Assembly: GCF_019112525.1 (NCBI RefSeq)
Contig: NZ_CP077800.1
Coordinates: forward strand, 1,860,001-1,924,000
Direction: 5' to 3'
Length of the DNA stretch: 64,000 nt
DNA from: Modestobacter sp. L9-4
GTDB taxonomy: Bacteria; Actinomycetota; Actinomycetes; Mycobacteriales; Geodermatophilaceae
Shown one piece after another: positions 9,838 to 17,864 of this stretch. The stretch's first letter is position 1. Each line of letters opens with the position of its first letter. The position numbers were made by a program, and so were the translations under genes. A model generated the notes under the pieces. The model was not told where the DNA came from. It made no database searches and saw only the letters and a list, made by a program, of their open reading frames with translations.

Positions 9838-10383
9838 GTGACCCCGGCCCTCGACGTGCGCTCCCTGCCGACCGCCGACCTCGACGCGACCGGACGGGCG
9901 ACCCTGCGCGCGTTCCTGGTCGCCGCGTACGGCGGCCGGTTCGGCGACGAGAGCTGGTCGCACGCCCTCGGCGGGGTGCACGTGCTCGCCACGGTCGACG
10001 GCGAGCTGGCCGGGCACGCCTCGGTCGTCCAGCGGCAACTCGTCGCCGGCCCGGACACGGTGCGGGCCGGGTTCGTCGAGGCCGTCGCCACGGCTGCGGC
10101 GCGGCGCCGGCAGGGCGTGGGCACCGCGGTGATGACCGAGGTCGAGCGGCTGGTGACCGGCGGGTACGAGCTCGGCGCGCTGTCGGCCAGCGAGGACGGC
10201 CGGGGTCTCTACGCGGCGCGGGGCTGGCTGCCGTGGACCGGTCCGCTGGCCGCGCTCACCCCGGACGGCGTCGTCCCCACCCCGGACGAGGCGGTGTTCG
10301 TGCTGCCCACACCCGAGACGCCACCGGGGCTGGACACCGCCGCGCGACTGGTCTGCGACTGGCGCCGCGGCGAGCTCTGGTGA
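9838..10383 (+). CDS. aac(2')-I: Aminoglycoside 2'-N-acetyltransferase, AAC(2')-I family
   Basis: 181 residues from GTG 9838, the same length as mycobacterial AAC(2')-Ic. It is a GNAT-fold acetyltransferase with family-specific stretches throughout: HALGGVHVLATVDGE near residue 40, AGFVEAVATAAARRRQGVG (the acetyl-CoA loop) near 80, LGALSASEDGRGLYAARGWLPW near 110-130 and the C-terminal LVCDWRRGELW. Family members transfer acetyl from acetyl-CoA to the 2'-amino group of gentamicin, tobramycin and related aminoglycosides; in mycobacteria the gene is chromosomal. The assignment rests on recognised sequence pattern; real resistance is inference. A longer frame upstream (from 9670) lacks family similarity and is not used. 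Confidence 0.9.
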   Translation: MTPALDVRSLPTADLDATGRATLRAFLVAAYGGRFGDESWSHALGGVHVLATVDGELAGHASVVQRQLVAGPDTVRAGFVEAVATAAARRRQGVGTAVMTEVERLVTGGYELGALSASEDGRGLYAARGWLPWTGPLAALTPDGVVPTPDEAVFVLPTPETPPGLDTAARLVCDWRRGELW

Positions 10384-10404
10384 CACCGGGGCCCGGCGCC
10401 GGGC

Positions 10405-10442
10405 CGCGCCGTCCACGCACCGTTCGGCACGTGGACGGCGCG
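10405..10442. terminator. Bidirectional hairpin terminator between aac(2')-I and fdhA
   Basis: A perfect 13-bp inverted repeat, CGCGCCGTCCACG at 10405-10417 and its complement at 10430-10442, with a 12-nt loop. It sits exactly between the convergent stops at 10383 and 10448. There is no T-run, which is usual for GC-rich actinobacterial terminators. Confidence 0.75.
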
Positions 10443-10447
10443 GGACG

Positions 10448-11671
10448 TCATGCGGCGTTCGGGACCATGCCGTGCGGGTCGATCACGTACTTCTTCGCCG
10501 CGCCCTGGTCGAACTCGGCGTAGGCCTGCGGCGCCTGGTCCAGCGGGATGGTCGTGGCGTTGACCGCCTTCGCGATCTGCACCTTGTCGTGCAGGATCGC
10601 CATCATCAGCTGGCGGTTGTAGCGCATGACCGGGCACTGACCGGTGGTGAAGGAGATCGACTTCGCCCAGCCGGTGCCCAGGGACAGCGACAGCGCGCCG
10701 ACCTTGGCCGCCTCGTCGATGCCGCCGGGGTCGCCGGTGACGTAGAGCCCGGGGATGCCGATCGCGCCGCCGGCGGCGGTGATCTCCATCAGCGAGTTCA
10801 GCACCGTGGCCGGGGCCTCCTTGCCCGCGCCCTCACCGTGGCCGCGGGCCTCGAAGCCCACCGCGTCGACGGCGGCGTCGACCTCGGGGACGCCCAGGAT
10901 CTGCTCGATCTGGTCCTGCGGGGCGCCCTTGGACACGTCGACGGTCTCGCAGCCGAAGCTGCGGGCCTGGGCCAGCCGGTCCTCGTTGAGGTCGGAGACG
11001 ATGACGACGGCGGCACCGAGCAGCTGCGCACCGACCGCCGCGGCCAGCCCGACGGGGCCGGCACCGGCGATGTACACCGTCGACCCGGGCTTGACGCCCG
11101 CGGTGACCGCACCGTGGAAGCCGGTCGGGAAGATGTCCGACAGCATCGTCAGGTCCAGCACCTTGGCCAGCGCCTGGTCCCGGTCGGGGAACTTCAGCAG
11201 GTTCCAGTCGGCGTAGGGCACCGTGACGTACTCGGCCTGCCCGCCGACCCAGCCGCCCATGTCCACGTAGCCGTAGGCGGCGCCGGGACGGGCGGGGTTC
11301 ACGTTCAGGCAGATGCCGGTCTTGCCCTCCTTGCAGTTGCGACAGCGCCCGCAGGCGATGTTGAACGGCACGGAGCAGATGTCGCCGACCTCGATGAACT
11401 CGACGTCCGGGCCCTTCTCGACGACCTCGCCGAGGATCTCGTGGCCCAGCACCAGGTTCGGCGGTGCGGTGGTGCGGCCGCGGACCATGTGCTGGTCGCT
11501 GCCGCAGATGTTGGTCGTGACCACCTTGAGGATCACGCCGTGGTTGAGCTTACGACCCACGTTCGCCGGGTTCACACCCGGGCCGTCCAGCAGTTCCAGC
11601 TTGGGGTAGTCGGTCTCGTGGACCTCGACCTTGCCGGGCTCGATGTACGCAACGCCTCTGTTGCCAGCCAT
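10448..11671 (-). CDS. fdhA: Glutathione-independent formaldehyde dehydrogenase
   Basis: A 407-residue zinc-dependent medium-chain dehydrogenase starting MAGNRGVAYIEPGKVEV, the signature of the Pseudomonas putida-type NAD-dependent enzyme. Catalytic zinc ligands are Cys56 (NICGSDQHM) and the His77/Glu78 region of LGHEILG. Structural zinc Cys residues are 107, 110, 113 and 121 (ACGRCRNCKEGKTGIC). The NAD fold starts at YIAGAGPVGLAAA near residue 200. It oxidises formaldehyde to formate without glutathione or mycothiol, using tightly bound NAD. An AGGAG site precedes the ATG. It appears monocistronic, with a shared terminator downstream. Dismutase activity is possible in this family. Confidence 0.93.
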   Translation of the reverse strand: MAGNRGVAYIEPGKVEVHETDYPKLELLDGPGVNPANVGRKLNHGVILKVVTTNICGSDQHMVRGRTTAPPNLVLGHEILGEVVEKGPDVEFIEVGDICSVPFNIACGRCRNCKEGKTGICLNVNPARPGAAYGYVDMGGWVGGQAEYVTVPYADWNLLKFPDRDQALAKVLDLTMLSDIFPTGFHGAVTAGVKPGSTVYIAGAGPVGLAAAVGAQLLGAAVVIVSDLNEDRLAQARSFGCETVDVSKGAPQDQIEQILGVPEVDAAVDAVGFEARGHGEGAGKEAPATVLNSLMEITAAGGAIGIPGLYVTGDPGGIDEAAKVGALSLSLGTGWAKSISFTTGQCPVMRYNRQLMMAILHDKVQIAKAVNATTIPLDQAPQAYAEFDQGAAKKYVIDPHGMVPNAA

Positions 11672-11800
11672 CGGGGAGCTCCTCTGTCCTGGGAACGCCG
11701 CCGGGCCGGGGAACTCACCCGGCGGTGCATGCGCCGGAGGGCATGTGACCCGAGTGTGCTCCCGATCACCCGGCGCCGCGCCCCCGGCCGACCTGTGAGT

Positions 11801-12829
11801 TCAGGCCGGCAGCAGCAGGGTCGCGTAGAGGGTCAGGCCGGGGCCGAAGGCCAGCGCCACGACCGGGCCGTCGACGTCGCCGAGCTCCTCCAGCACGAGC
11901 AGCACGGTGGCCGACGAGCAGTTGCCGTGCTCGGCAAGCACCGTCCGCGAGGCGCTCATCTCCTCCTCGGCCAGCCCCAGGGTGTCCCGGACGACGTCGA
12001 GGATCCGCGGCCCACCGGGGTGCACGGCCCAGCCGGCGACGTCCTCGATGCGCAGACCGGCGGTGGCCAGCAGCTCCTCCACCACGCCGCCGACGTGCCG
12101 GCCGAGGACGTCGGGCACCCGCGGCGACAGCCCCATGAGGAAGCCCAGGTCGGTGACGTCCCAGGTCATGTGGTCGGCGGTGGCGAAGTCGGTGCGGGCG
12201 ACCGTCGCGGCGATCCGGCGGCCGCGCCCGGCACCGGGCTCGACGACCACGGCGGCGGAGGCGTCGCTGAACAGCGAGTGCGTGACGACCTGCTCGAGCT
12301 CGGGCAGGGCCGGCTGCACGTGCAGGCTGGTCAGCTCCAGGCACAGCAGCACCGCGGGGCGGGACCGGGCCGCCACGTAGTCGCCCACCGCCCCCAGCCC
12401 CGGGAGCGCGGCGTAGCAGCCCATGTGCCCGACCATCAGCCGCTGCAGGTCCAGCGGCATGCCGAGGTCGCTGGCCAGCCGGATGTCCAGCCCGGGGGTC
12501 GCGTAGCCGGTGCAGGTGGCCACGGCGAACATCCCGACGTCGCCCGGGGCGAGACCGGCGGCGTCCAGGGCACCGGCGACGGACTGCTTGCCCAGCGGCA
12601 CGGCCTCGGTGATGTAGCGCTCCATCCGGGCGCCGGTGCCCCACTGGGTGAGGTCCTCGTCGACCGGGTAGGCGACCGCGTGCCGGCTCTCGACGCCGGC
12701 GGCCATGAACACGCGCTCGGCGGCGCGCACGCCGGCGTACTGCTCGGCGAAGAACCCGTCCCACACGTCGCGCTGGGTGTACGTGGCCGGGAGCGCGTGC
12801 CCCGCGCCGGTGATCACCGCTCCGCTCAT
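11801..12829 (-). CDS. Type III polyketide synthase
   Basis: A 342-residue thiolase-fold protein. The type III PKS triad is visible: Cys138 in MVGHMGCYAALPGL, His270 in WAVHPGGPRILD and Asn303 in EHGNCSSATVLLVLEEL, with the terminal GPGLTLYATLL loop. These enzymes condense malonyl-CoA units onto an acyl-CoA starter to form resorcinols, pyrones or naphthalene derivatives, in the cytoplasm. Its start ATG overlaps the stop of the upstream methyltransferase (ATGA at 12826-12829), so synthase and methyltransferase are probably translated together, as in alkylresorcinol-type loci. The hydroxylase or prenyltransferase often found with it is absent here, and the product is unknown. The C-terminal end is well defined. 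Confidence 0.9.
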   Translation of the reverse strand: MSGAVITGAGHALPATYTQRDVWDGFFAEQYAGVRAAERVFMAAGVESRHAVAYPVDEDLTQWGTGARMERYITEAVPLGKQSVAGALDAAGLAPGDVGMFAVATCTGYATPGLDIRLASDLGMPLDLQRLMVGHMGCYAALPGLGAVGDYVAARSRPAVLLCLELTSLHVQPALPELEQVVTHSLFSDASAAVVVEPGAGRGRRIAATVARTDFATADHMTWDVTDLGFLMGLSPRVPDVLGRHVGGVVEELLATAGLRIEDVAGWAVHPGGPRILDVVRDTLGLAEEEMSASRTVLAEHGNCSSATVLLVLEELGDVDGPVVALAFGPGLTLYATLLLPA

Positions 12830-13566
12830 GCGCCGACCGTACGTGCGGTCCCGGCGGTGTGCCGCTCGGTCGTGCCCCGCTTGGTGCCGTAGCCGGCGAA
12901 CAGGACCCCGCTGTAGGGCATCGCGCGCAGCCGGACGACGTCGCGCCGGCCGCGCCGCCACGCCACCAGGTCCCGCACCGACGGCCGCAGGCCCACCAGC
13001 CGCAGGTCCAGGCCCACGCGGGCGGCGGTGGCCAGCAGGTCGCCGCGGTCGACGAACAGCGCCGGGTCGTGGATGCCCGGTGGCGGGCCGCCGGGCAGCC
13101 GCTCGGCGACCCGCACCGCGACCAGCCCGGCCGTCCGGGTGGCGGCGATGGAGTCCAGGACGAGGACGCCGCCGGGCCGCAGCAGCCGCGCGCTCTCGGC
13201 GAGCACCTGCCCGGGGTCCTCGACGTGCTCCAGGACCTCCCCCGCGGTGACCACGTCGGCCACCCCGTCGGCCAGCGGCACCGCGAGCGCGGACCCCCGG
13301 ACCACGGTCACCCCGTGGTCGCGGGCGGTGCGCAGCCCGGTCAGCCCGATGTCGACCCCGACGTGCCGGTAGCCCAGCCGCGCCACGTGCGGGGCCATGA
13401 GCCCGCCGCCGCAGGCCAGGTCGACCAGCAGCGCACCGGGCCGGGACGCCGGCGGGACGTGCCCGGCGCGGGAGGCCGCCAGCCAGTGCAGCATCGCGAA
13501 GGCGCCCTGGGGGTCCCACCACTGGTCGGCCAGCTCGTCGTACTGCGCCGGGTCGTTGAGCTGCAC
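12826..13566 (-). CDS. UbiG-like SAM methyltransferase
   Basis: 246 residues. It starts MQLNDPAQYDELADQWWDP, a pattern shared with UbiG-type O-methyltransferases. Motif I is LLVDLACGGGLMAPHVARLG near residue 48, the acidic loop HVGVDIG follows, and GEVLEHVEDP and LLRPGGVLVLDS lie at about residues 110 and 128. It likely methylates a phenolic product of the adjacent type III polyketide synthase, with which it overlaps by four bases. This is inferred from context; ubiquinone is not made by actinobacteria, so a true UbiG role is unlikely. The gene starts 10 bp after the stop of the DUF3140 gene. Confidence 0.85.
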   Translation of the reverse strand: MQLNDPAQYDELADQWWDPQGAFAMLHWLAASRAGHVPPASRPGALLVDLACGGGLMAPHVARLGYRHVGVDIGLTGLRTARDHGVTVVRGSALAVPLADGVADVVTAGEVLEHVEDPGQVLAESARLLRPGGVLVLDSIAATRTAGLVAVRVAERLPGGPPPGIHDPALFVDRGDLLATAARVGLDLRLVGLRPSVRDLVAWRRGRRDVVRLRAMPYSGVLFAGYGTKRGTTERHTAGTARTVGA

Positions 13567-13576
13567 CGCCGCGACG

Positions 13577-13924
13577 CTACTTCTTCAGCGGGTCGTGGCC
13601 CCAGTTCATCAGGCTGTACCGCCACTTCGAGGTCTCGACGTCCTCGTGCTCGGGCTCCTGCGCCAGGTGCCGCTGCACGTAGCCGTGCACCTTGCGCATG
13701 TGCGCCAGGTCGTCGTCGGTGAGGTCGGCCTTCTTGGTGTGCAGCAGCTCGACGATCCGGCGTCCGGACTCGTGACCGGTGGACTCCGCGGCCCCGTCCT
13801 TCTTCTGGCCGACGGACTGCGACTCGTCCGTGCCCAGCCACTTCTCCAGCTCACCGGCGGTCATGTTCACCGCCTCGCCGAACTCGCGGCGGATCGTGTC
13901 GCTGTCGGCGTCCGCTCCGGACAT
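13577..13924 (-). CDS. DUF3140 domain-containing protein
   Basis: A 115-residue hydrophilic protein starting MSGADADSDTIRREFGEAVNM. It contains the DUF3140 core ELEKWLGTDESQSVGQKK, then SGRRIVELLHTKKADLTDDDLAHMRKVHGYVQRHLAQ, ending in LMNWGHDPLK. The family is small, actinobacteria-rich and of unknown function; the sequence suggests a compact helical DNA- or protein-binding module. It lies 10 bp upstream of the methyltransferase and PKS genes on the same strand and could be the first gene of their operon, though this may only reflect gene density. Confidence 0.85.
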   Translation of the reverse strand: MSGADADSDTIRREFGEAVNMTAGELEKWLGTDESQSVGQKKDGAAESTGHESGRRIVELLHTKKADLTDDDLAHMRKVHGYVQRHLAQEPEHEDVETSKWRYSLMNWGHDPLKK

Positions 13925-13973
13925 GTCGGGCCTCCGTGTGTCAGGTCGTGGAGTCCCCGGGTACCGCGGTCGG

Positions 13974-14543
13974 GTGGTCGGGAAACGAGCGGCCGGGGCC
14001 GGCGCGGCGAGCACCCGCCGGTACGGCGAGCTCGTGCAGCGCACCGCCGAGCGCCGCGGCGAGACCCCGGACCAGGTGCTGGACCGCAACCTCTCCGAGC
14101 TGCTGCAGGAGCTGCGGGTCGCCTTCACCGGCGTGCAGCTGCTCTTCGCCTTCCTGCTGACGCTGCCGTTCCAGGCCAGGTTCGACCAGCTCGACGAGGT
14201 CGGGGTGGCCGTCTACACGGTCACCCTGCTGTCGACGGCGCTGGCCACGCTGACGCTCATCGCCCCGGTGTCCTTCCACCGGCTGGTGTTCCGGCGGCAC
14301 CGGAAGGCCGCGCTGGTGGCCGTGGCCGACCGGCTGCTGCGCACCGGGCTGGCCCTGCTCCTGCTGGCCATCACCAGCGCCACCCTGCTGGTCCTCGACG
14401 TCGCGCTGGGCCGCCCGTCCGCGGTGGCCGGCGCCGTCGTCGTCGCGGCGTTCGGCGTCGTCCTCTGGTACGTCCTGCCCGTCAGCCAGCGACGGCGCGG
14501 CCCGGGCACCGAGCCCGCGGGGGACGAGGAGCCGCGCCCGTAG
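13974..14543 (+). CDS. DUF6328-like membrane protein
   Basis: About 189 residues from the GTG at 13974; an ATG at 13923 in the same frame is possible but would overlap the start of the divergent DUF3140 gene. After a charged N-terminus (RNLSELLQELRVAFTGVQLLFAFLLTLPF) there are four hydrophobic segments, and the protein ends in a short acidic tail. The ELLQELRVAFTGVQ pattern is shared by a family of small actinobacterial membrane proteins (DUF6328) with no known function. The start choice is uncertain; the C-terminal reading frame is secure. Confidence 0.75.
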   Translation: MVGKRAAGAGAASTRRYGELVQRTAERRGETPDQVLDRNLSELLQELRVAFTGVQLLFAFLLTLPFQARFDQLDEVGVAVYTVTLLSTALATLTLIAPVSFHRLVFRRHRKAALVAVADRLLRTGLALLLLAITSATLLVLDVALGRPSAVAGAVVVAAFGVVLWYVLPVSQRRRGPGTEPAGDEEPRP

Positions 14544-14577
14544 GCTCCGCGCCCGTGGTGATCAGCAGGAGGCACTC

Positions 14578-15498
14578 GTGTCCGTGACCGTGGTCGGCAG
14601 CCTCAACGAGGACGTCGTGGTGACCGTGGACCGCCTGCCCGGCCGCGGCGAGACCGTGATCGGCTCGGACGTCGCCGTGCTGCCCGGCGGCAAGGGCGCC
14701 AACCAGGCCGCCGCGGCGGGCCGGCTGGGCGCCGGCGTGCACATGGTCGGCCGGGTCGGGGCCGACCCCGCGGCCGGCCGGCAGCTGGCCGCACTCGCCG
14801 ACGCCGGGGTGAACGTGGGCCGGGTGCAGCGCACCGACGGCGCCCCGACCGGGACGGCGACCATCCCGGTGGAGGCCACCGGTGGCGAGAACCTGATCGT
14901 GGTGGTGCCCGGGGCCAACGCCCGGCTCACCGCCGCCGACGTCGACGTCGAGTCGGTGCACCGGGCCGGGGTGCTGCTGCTGCAGCTGGAGGTCCCGCTG
15001 GCCACCGTGCTGGCCGCGGCCGCCGCGACCCGCGGCACCGTGGTGCTCAACCCCGCACCTCCCCAGGCGCTGCCCGACGACCTGCTCGCCCAGGTCGACG
15101 TCCTGGTGCCCAACGAGCACGAGCTGGTGCGCCTCGCCGGCGCCGAGCCCGCCGGGCGCAGCCCGGCCGAGCTGGCCGACCTGGCCCGCGGCCTGGCGCC
15201 GTCGGTGGTGGTCACCCTCGGCGAGCGGGGCGCGCTGGTGGTCCCGGGCGAGGGCCCGGCGCTGCTGCAGCCCCCACCGCCGGTGACGCCGGTCGACACC
15301 ACCGGCGCCGGCGACTGCTTCTGCGGGGCGCTGAGCAGCGCGCTCGACCGGGGCCGACCACTGGCCGACGCCGTGCGCTACGCGGTCACCGCGGCCGCGC
15401 TGTCGACCACCGGGGCCGGCGCCCGCGGTGCACTGCCTGACGACGACGCGGTCCGCGCGCTGCTGCCCCGCACGCCGGCGGCCACCGCCGTCGGCTGA
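14578..15498 (+). CDS. rbsK: Ribokinase
   Basis: A 306-residue PfkB-family sugar kinase from GTG 14578. The N-terminal VVGSLNEDVVVTVDRLPGRGET and the PGGKGANQAAAAGRLG motif near residue 38 are specific to ribokinases. The catalytic C-terminal signature DTTGAGDCFCGAL is near residue 240, with the base Asp246. It phosphorylates ribose to ribose-5-phosphate with ATP in the cytosol. No ribose transporter is adjacent; the ABC sugar system at 7-9.5 kb is the nearest candidate supplier, but that is speculation. An AGGAGG site lies before the start. Confidence 0.9.
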   Translation: MSVTVVGSLNEDVVVTVDRLPGRGETVIGSDVAVLPGGKGANQAAAAGRLGAGVHMVGRVGADPAAGRQLAALADAGVNVGRVQRTDGAPTGTATIPVEATGGENLIVVVPGANARLTAADVDVESVHRAGVLLLQLEVPLATVLAAAAATRGTVVLNPAPPQALPDDLLAQVDVLVPNEHELVRLAGAEPAGRSPAELADLARGLAPSVVVTLGERGALVVPGEGPALLQPPPPVTPVDTTGAGDCFCGALSSALDRGRPLADAVRYAVTAAALSTTGAGARGALPDDDAVRALLPRTPAATAVG

Positions 15499-15554
15499 GG
15501 GCCACCGCCGGCCGCCGATGGTTGCCGGTCGACGGCGCGGGGCAGGAGGGCGGC

Positions 15555-15728
15555 ATGACCGAGAGCACAGGACGCACCCCGCACTCCGAAGAGCCCGCCG
15601 AGGGTCAGCCGGCGTCCGACGACGTCGCCGAGACCGGACGCACGCCGCACGCGGGCCAGCCGGCCGAGGGCGCCGAGGCCGCCGCTGCCGAGGGCGTCGA
15701 CCCCGACAGCCGCATCAGCGGCGCCTGA
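15555..15728 (+). CDS. Small acidic repeat protein, hypothetical
   Basis: A 57-residue Glu/Ala/Gly-rich protein behind a strong AGGAGG ribosome-binding site. It contains two copies of a GRTPH repeat followed by a Pro-Ala-Glu-Gly segment (residues about 6-20 and 30-44), and no hydrophobic core, so it is probably disordered. A hairpin terminator follows immediately. The family is unrecognised. Three other small acidic proteins of similar style occur in this window (16116, 17648, 51706). Confidence 0.7.
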   Translation: MTESTGRTPHSEEPAEGQPASDDVAETGRTPHAGQPAEGAEAAAAEGVDPDSRISGA

Positions 15729-15731
15729 GGC

Positions 15732-16049
15732 TCACTGCTCCTCCGGAGGCGCCGCCGCACCGGGTGCGGCGGCGTCCGGAGCGGTGGGCTCGGCCGGCGC
15801 CGGCCGGTCGGGACGACGGCGCGGTGGGGCCGTCGGTGGCCGCACCGCGGGACCACCCGGCCGGAGCTGCCCGCGGCGCGTGACCCGCGCCGGCTCGACG
15901 GCACGTCCAGCGGCCGGTGCCGGGTCCGGATCGGGGCTGCTCACCACCCGACGGTCCCACGCCTCCGCCGCCGGGGCGAGGGCACGCTGCTCGTCCGGGC
16001 ACTGCCGGTCCACCTGGCCGGTGTGGACGATTCGTGATAGACGTCTCAT
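15732..16049 (-). CDS. Possible Pro/Ala-rich hypothetical protein (doubtful)
   Basis: A 105-codon frame from ATG 16049 with an Arg-rich start (MRRLSRIVHTGQ) and a Pro/Ala-rich second half. Third codon positions are GC-rich, but composition alone is weak evidence here. Its 3' end overlaps the terminator of the convergent 15555 gene, and no family is recognised. It fills the otherwise empty stretch 15729-16115. It could equally be non-coding; nothing else is visible in that gap. Confidence 0.25.
   Translation of the reverse strand: MRRLSRIVHTGQVDRQCPDEQRALAPAAEAWDRRVVSSPDPDPAPAAGRAVEPARVTRRGQLRPGGPAVRPPTAPPRRRPDRPAPAEPTAPDAAAPGAAAPPEEQ
15741..15781 (+). terminator. Hairpin terminator after the 15555 gene
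   Basis: CTCCGGA at 15741 and the following GCGCCGCCGCAC arm pair with GTGCGGCGGCGTCCGGAG ending at 15781. The stem has about 18 base pairs with a two-base bulge and a short loop, and begins 12 bases after the small acidic gene. Confidence 0.65.
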
Positions 16050-16115
16050 CACCCGGAGGGGTGCAGCCGCCCCGAGCGGTACCGCTCCCGGAGACGACCA
16101 GGGAAGGTGGACCCC

Positions 16116-16244
16116 ATGCCCCAGGACCAGGACGACCGGACGGACCCGAAGACCACGAGCCGTCCCACGGAGGACGAGCAGCAGCCGACGGCGGGTGCGG
16201 TGTCCCGGATGCTGGCCAACCCCCGTCGCACGCGGCGCGCCTGA
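16116..16244 (+). CDS. Small hydrophilic protein, hypothetical
   Basis: A 42-residue frame starting MPQDQDDRTDPKTTSRPTED and ending in an Arg-rich tail (LANPRRTRRA). A GGGAAGGTGG ribosome-binding site lies 5-7 bases upstream of the ATG. Codon third positions are GC-rich, as in neighbouring genes. No domain is recognised. It resembles the other small acidic actinobacterial proteins in this window and is probably real but unproven. Confidence 0.45.
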   Translation: MPQDQDDRTDPKTTSRPTEDEQQPTAGAVSRMLANPRRTRRA

Positions 16245-16445
16245 CCCACCCGTCCCGGCCGCCCCAGGACCGCCGCCGGCACCCGTCGGCCGGCGTCCCG
16301 GGGCAGGTCGCCGGAGCGTCACACCCGCCCCACTGAACACCCGAAACCCCAGGTCATCCCACCTGTACCGGTGACGGCACGCAGTCGGTCCGACACGTCG
16401 GCGTGCCGCGAACCGCTCCGTCACGGGGTGCTGCACGATCGCCTG

Positions 16446-17072
16446 GTGACTGCCGCTGCACTGCCTCTGCACCTCACCGAGGACGCCGCCCCGGCCCGCC
16501 GCTCGCGCGCCGAGCGACAGGAGATCGTCCTGGACACCGCCGAGCGCCTGTTCTCCGCGCGCAGCTCGCGCAGCGTCGGGATGGACGAGCTCGTCCGGGA
16601 GACCGGGCTGGGCAAGATGACCGTCTACCGGCTCTTCCGGAGCAAGGACGAGCTGGTCGGCGCCTACCTCTCGCGCAAGGCCGCCACGGTGCTGTCCGAG
16701 ATCGACGCCGAGCTGATCCGGCTGCAGGGCGACCCGCGTGCCGCGCTGCTGTCGGTGGTCGACGTCGTCGAGCGGGACGTCACCCGCGCCGGCTTCCGCG
16801 GCTGCCCGTTCACCAACGTCAGCAGCGAGTACGACGACCCGCAGCACCCGGCCCGCAGCGCCGCCGCCGACTACAAGTACGAGCTGCACATGCGGCTGCT
16901 CACGCTGGCCGGCGAGCTCGTCCCCGACTCCGCCGAGGACCTCGCCGCCGAGGTGCACCTGATCATCGACGGGATGCAGCTCTCCGGTGGGCTGCTCGGC
17001 CCCGACGGGCCTGCCTCGCACGGCCGCCGGCTCGCCGAGCGGCTCATCGACGCAGCCGTCGCCGGCCGCTGA
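16446..17072 (+). CDS. TetR family transcriptional regulator
   Basis: About 208 residues from GTG 16446 (upstream starts as far as 16371 are in frame). The N-terminal helix-turn-helix is clear: RQEIVLDTAERLFSARSSRSVGMDELVRETGLGKMTVYRLFRSKDELV, residues about 20-70. The C-terminal ligand domain has the GFRGCPFTNVSSEYDDPQHP stretch seen in the AcrR/TetR_C_28-like subgroup, with a Cys that may contact a ligand. The target genes and inducer are not evident; no transporter or enzyme is divergent from it, so it may act in trans or on itself. Confidence 0.88.
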   Translation: MTAAALPLHLTEDAAPARRSRAERQEIVLDTAERLFSARSSRSVGMDELVRETGLGKMTVYRLFRSKDELVGAYLSRKAATVLSEIDAELIRLQGDPRAALLSVVDVVERDVTRAGFRGCPFTNVSSEYDDPQHPARSAAADYKYELHMRLLTLAGELVPDSAEDLAAEVHLIIDGMQLSGGLLGPDGPASHGRRLAERLIDAAVAGR

Positions 17073-17139
17073 CGGACCGGCCCTCACCGGCCGACGGGGA
17101 CGCCGTGCGGGACGGCGGCGCGGACCGCACGATGGGTCC

Positions 17140-17559
17140 GTGACCGACCGTTCCCGCCCCGACCTTCACGACGACGTCGTCTCCGCCCTCGGCAAGCTCT
17201 CGGAGTCCCTGGAGACCGTCGAGCAGGCCCGCGGTCTGCTCTACGGGTTCCACCAGCTCACCGGCAAGGCCGACCGGCTGCTGCAGGAGGCCGTCGAGGG
17301 CTTCCGCGCGACCGGGCAGACCGAGCTCGCCGACTCCCTCGAGCGCGACCTCGTCGGCCGCAACGTGATCGCCGACCGGTGGACCTTCCAGATCGTCGAG
17401 GACTTCGACGCCAGCTACTGGTCGGCCTTCCGCGAGGCCGACCAGCAGGCCCGCGACCAGCTGTCCGGCGGGGACCGGCACGTCCTCGAGGCACGGATGA
17501 AGCAGCGCGAGCGCACCGTCGGCCACCCCCGGCACGAGGCCGGTCCGGCGCTGGACTGA
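17140..17559 (+). CDS. Conserved hypothetical protein (helical, soluble)
   Basis: 139 residues from the GTG at 17140. It is hydrophilic and strongly helical: a heptad-like N-terminal half (DDVVSALGKLSESLETVEQARGLLYGFHQL), then a middle region DSLERDLVGRNVIADRWTFQIVEDFDASYWSAF and a charged tail. There is no signal peptide or membrane segment. It looks like the common actinobacterial protein found near stress genes, but I cannot assign a family name or function. Its small acidic neighbour at 17648 is 88 bp downstream and may be cotranscribed. Confidence 0.75.
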   Translation: MTDRSRPDLHDDVVSALGKLSESLETVEQARGLLYGFHQLTGKADRLLQEAVEGFRATGQTELADSLERDLVGRNVIADRWTFQIVEDFDASYWSAFREADQQARDQLSGGDRHVLEARMKQRERTVGHPRHEAGPALD

Positions 17560-17647
17560 CCGGCGGCGCATGGTCCGCCCCGTCCCCGGGCAAGGCCGGA
17601 GGACGACGTCGGCACTCGCTCGACCACTGGACTCCTGGAGGAGCGAC

Positions 17648-17833
17648 ATGACCGAAGGCAACGGCACCGGCTACGGCGAGGCCCTGGAGAGCGGCACCGG
17701 CCCGTCGGAGGAGAACCTGGTCGACGGTACCCCGGGCAACGACCGCCCCGACGGCGGTGAGCAGGACACCGTGCTGCTCACCGACGACGAGGCCCAGCGC
17801 GACGACGAGGTCACCCGTCCCGGCAACTCCTGA
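17648..17833 (+). CDS. Small acidic protein, hypothetical
   Basis: A 61-residue Gly/Asp/Glu-rich protein (MTEGNGTGYGEALESGTG...) preceded by GGAGGAG, a near-perfect ribosome-binding site. It has no Cys, Trp or Phe and little hydrophobic content apart from DTVLLTDDEAQ, so it is probably intrinsically disordered. No family is recognised. Good translation signals and GC-rich third positions favour a real gene. Confidence 0.7.
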   Translation: MTEGNGTGYGEALESGTGPSEENLVDGTPGNDRPDGGEQDTVLLTDDEAQRDDEVTRPGNS

Positions 17834-17864
17834 GCGCCCCGCCCGCCGCGGCTAGGCTCGCCGG

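Noticed and set aside
10472-12892. Plus-strand frame of about 800 codons opposite fdhA and the type III PKS
   Set aside because: Composition is Gly/Arg/Val/His-biased without motifs, and both minus-strand genes show intact catalytic residues.
15784-16374. Plus-strand Arg/Pro-rich frame between the acidic gene and the TetR gene
   Set aside because: No ribosome site, low-complexity composition, and it overlaps the better-supported 16116 small gene in another frame.
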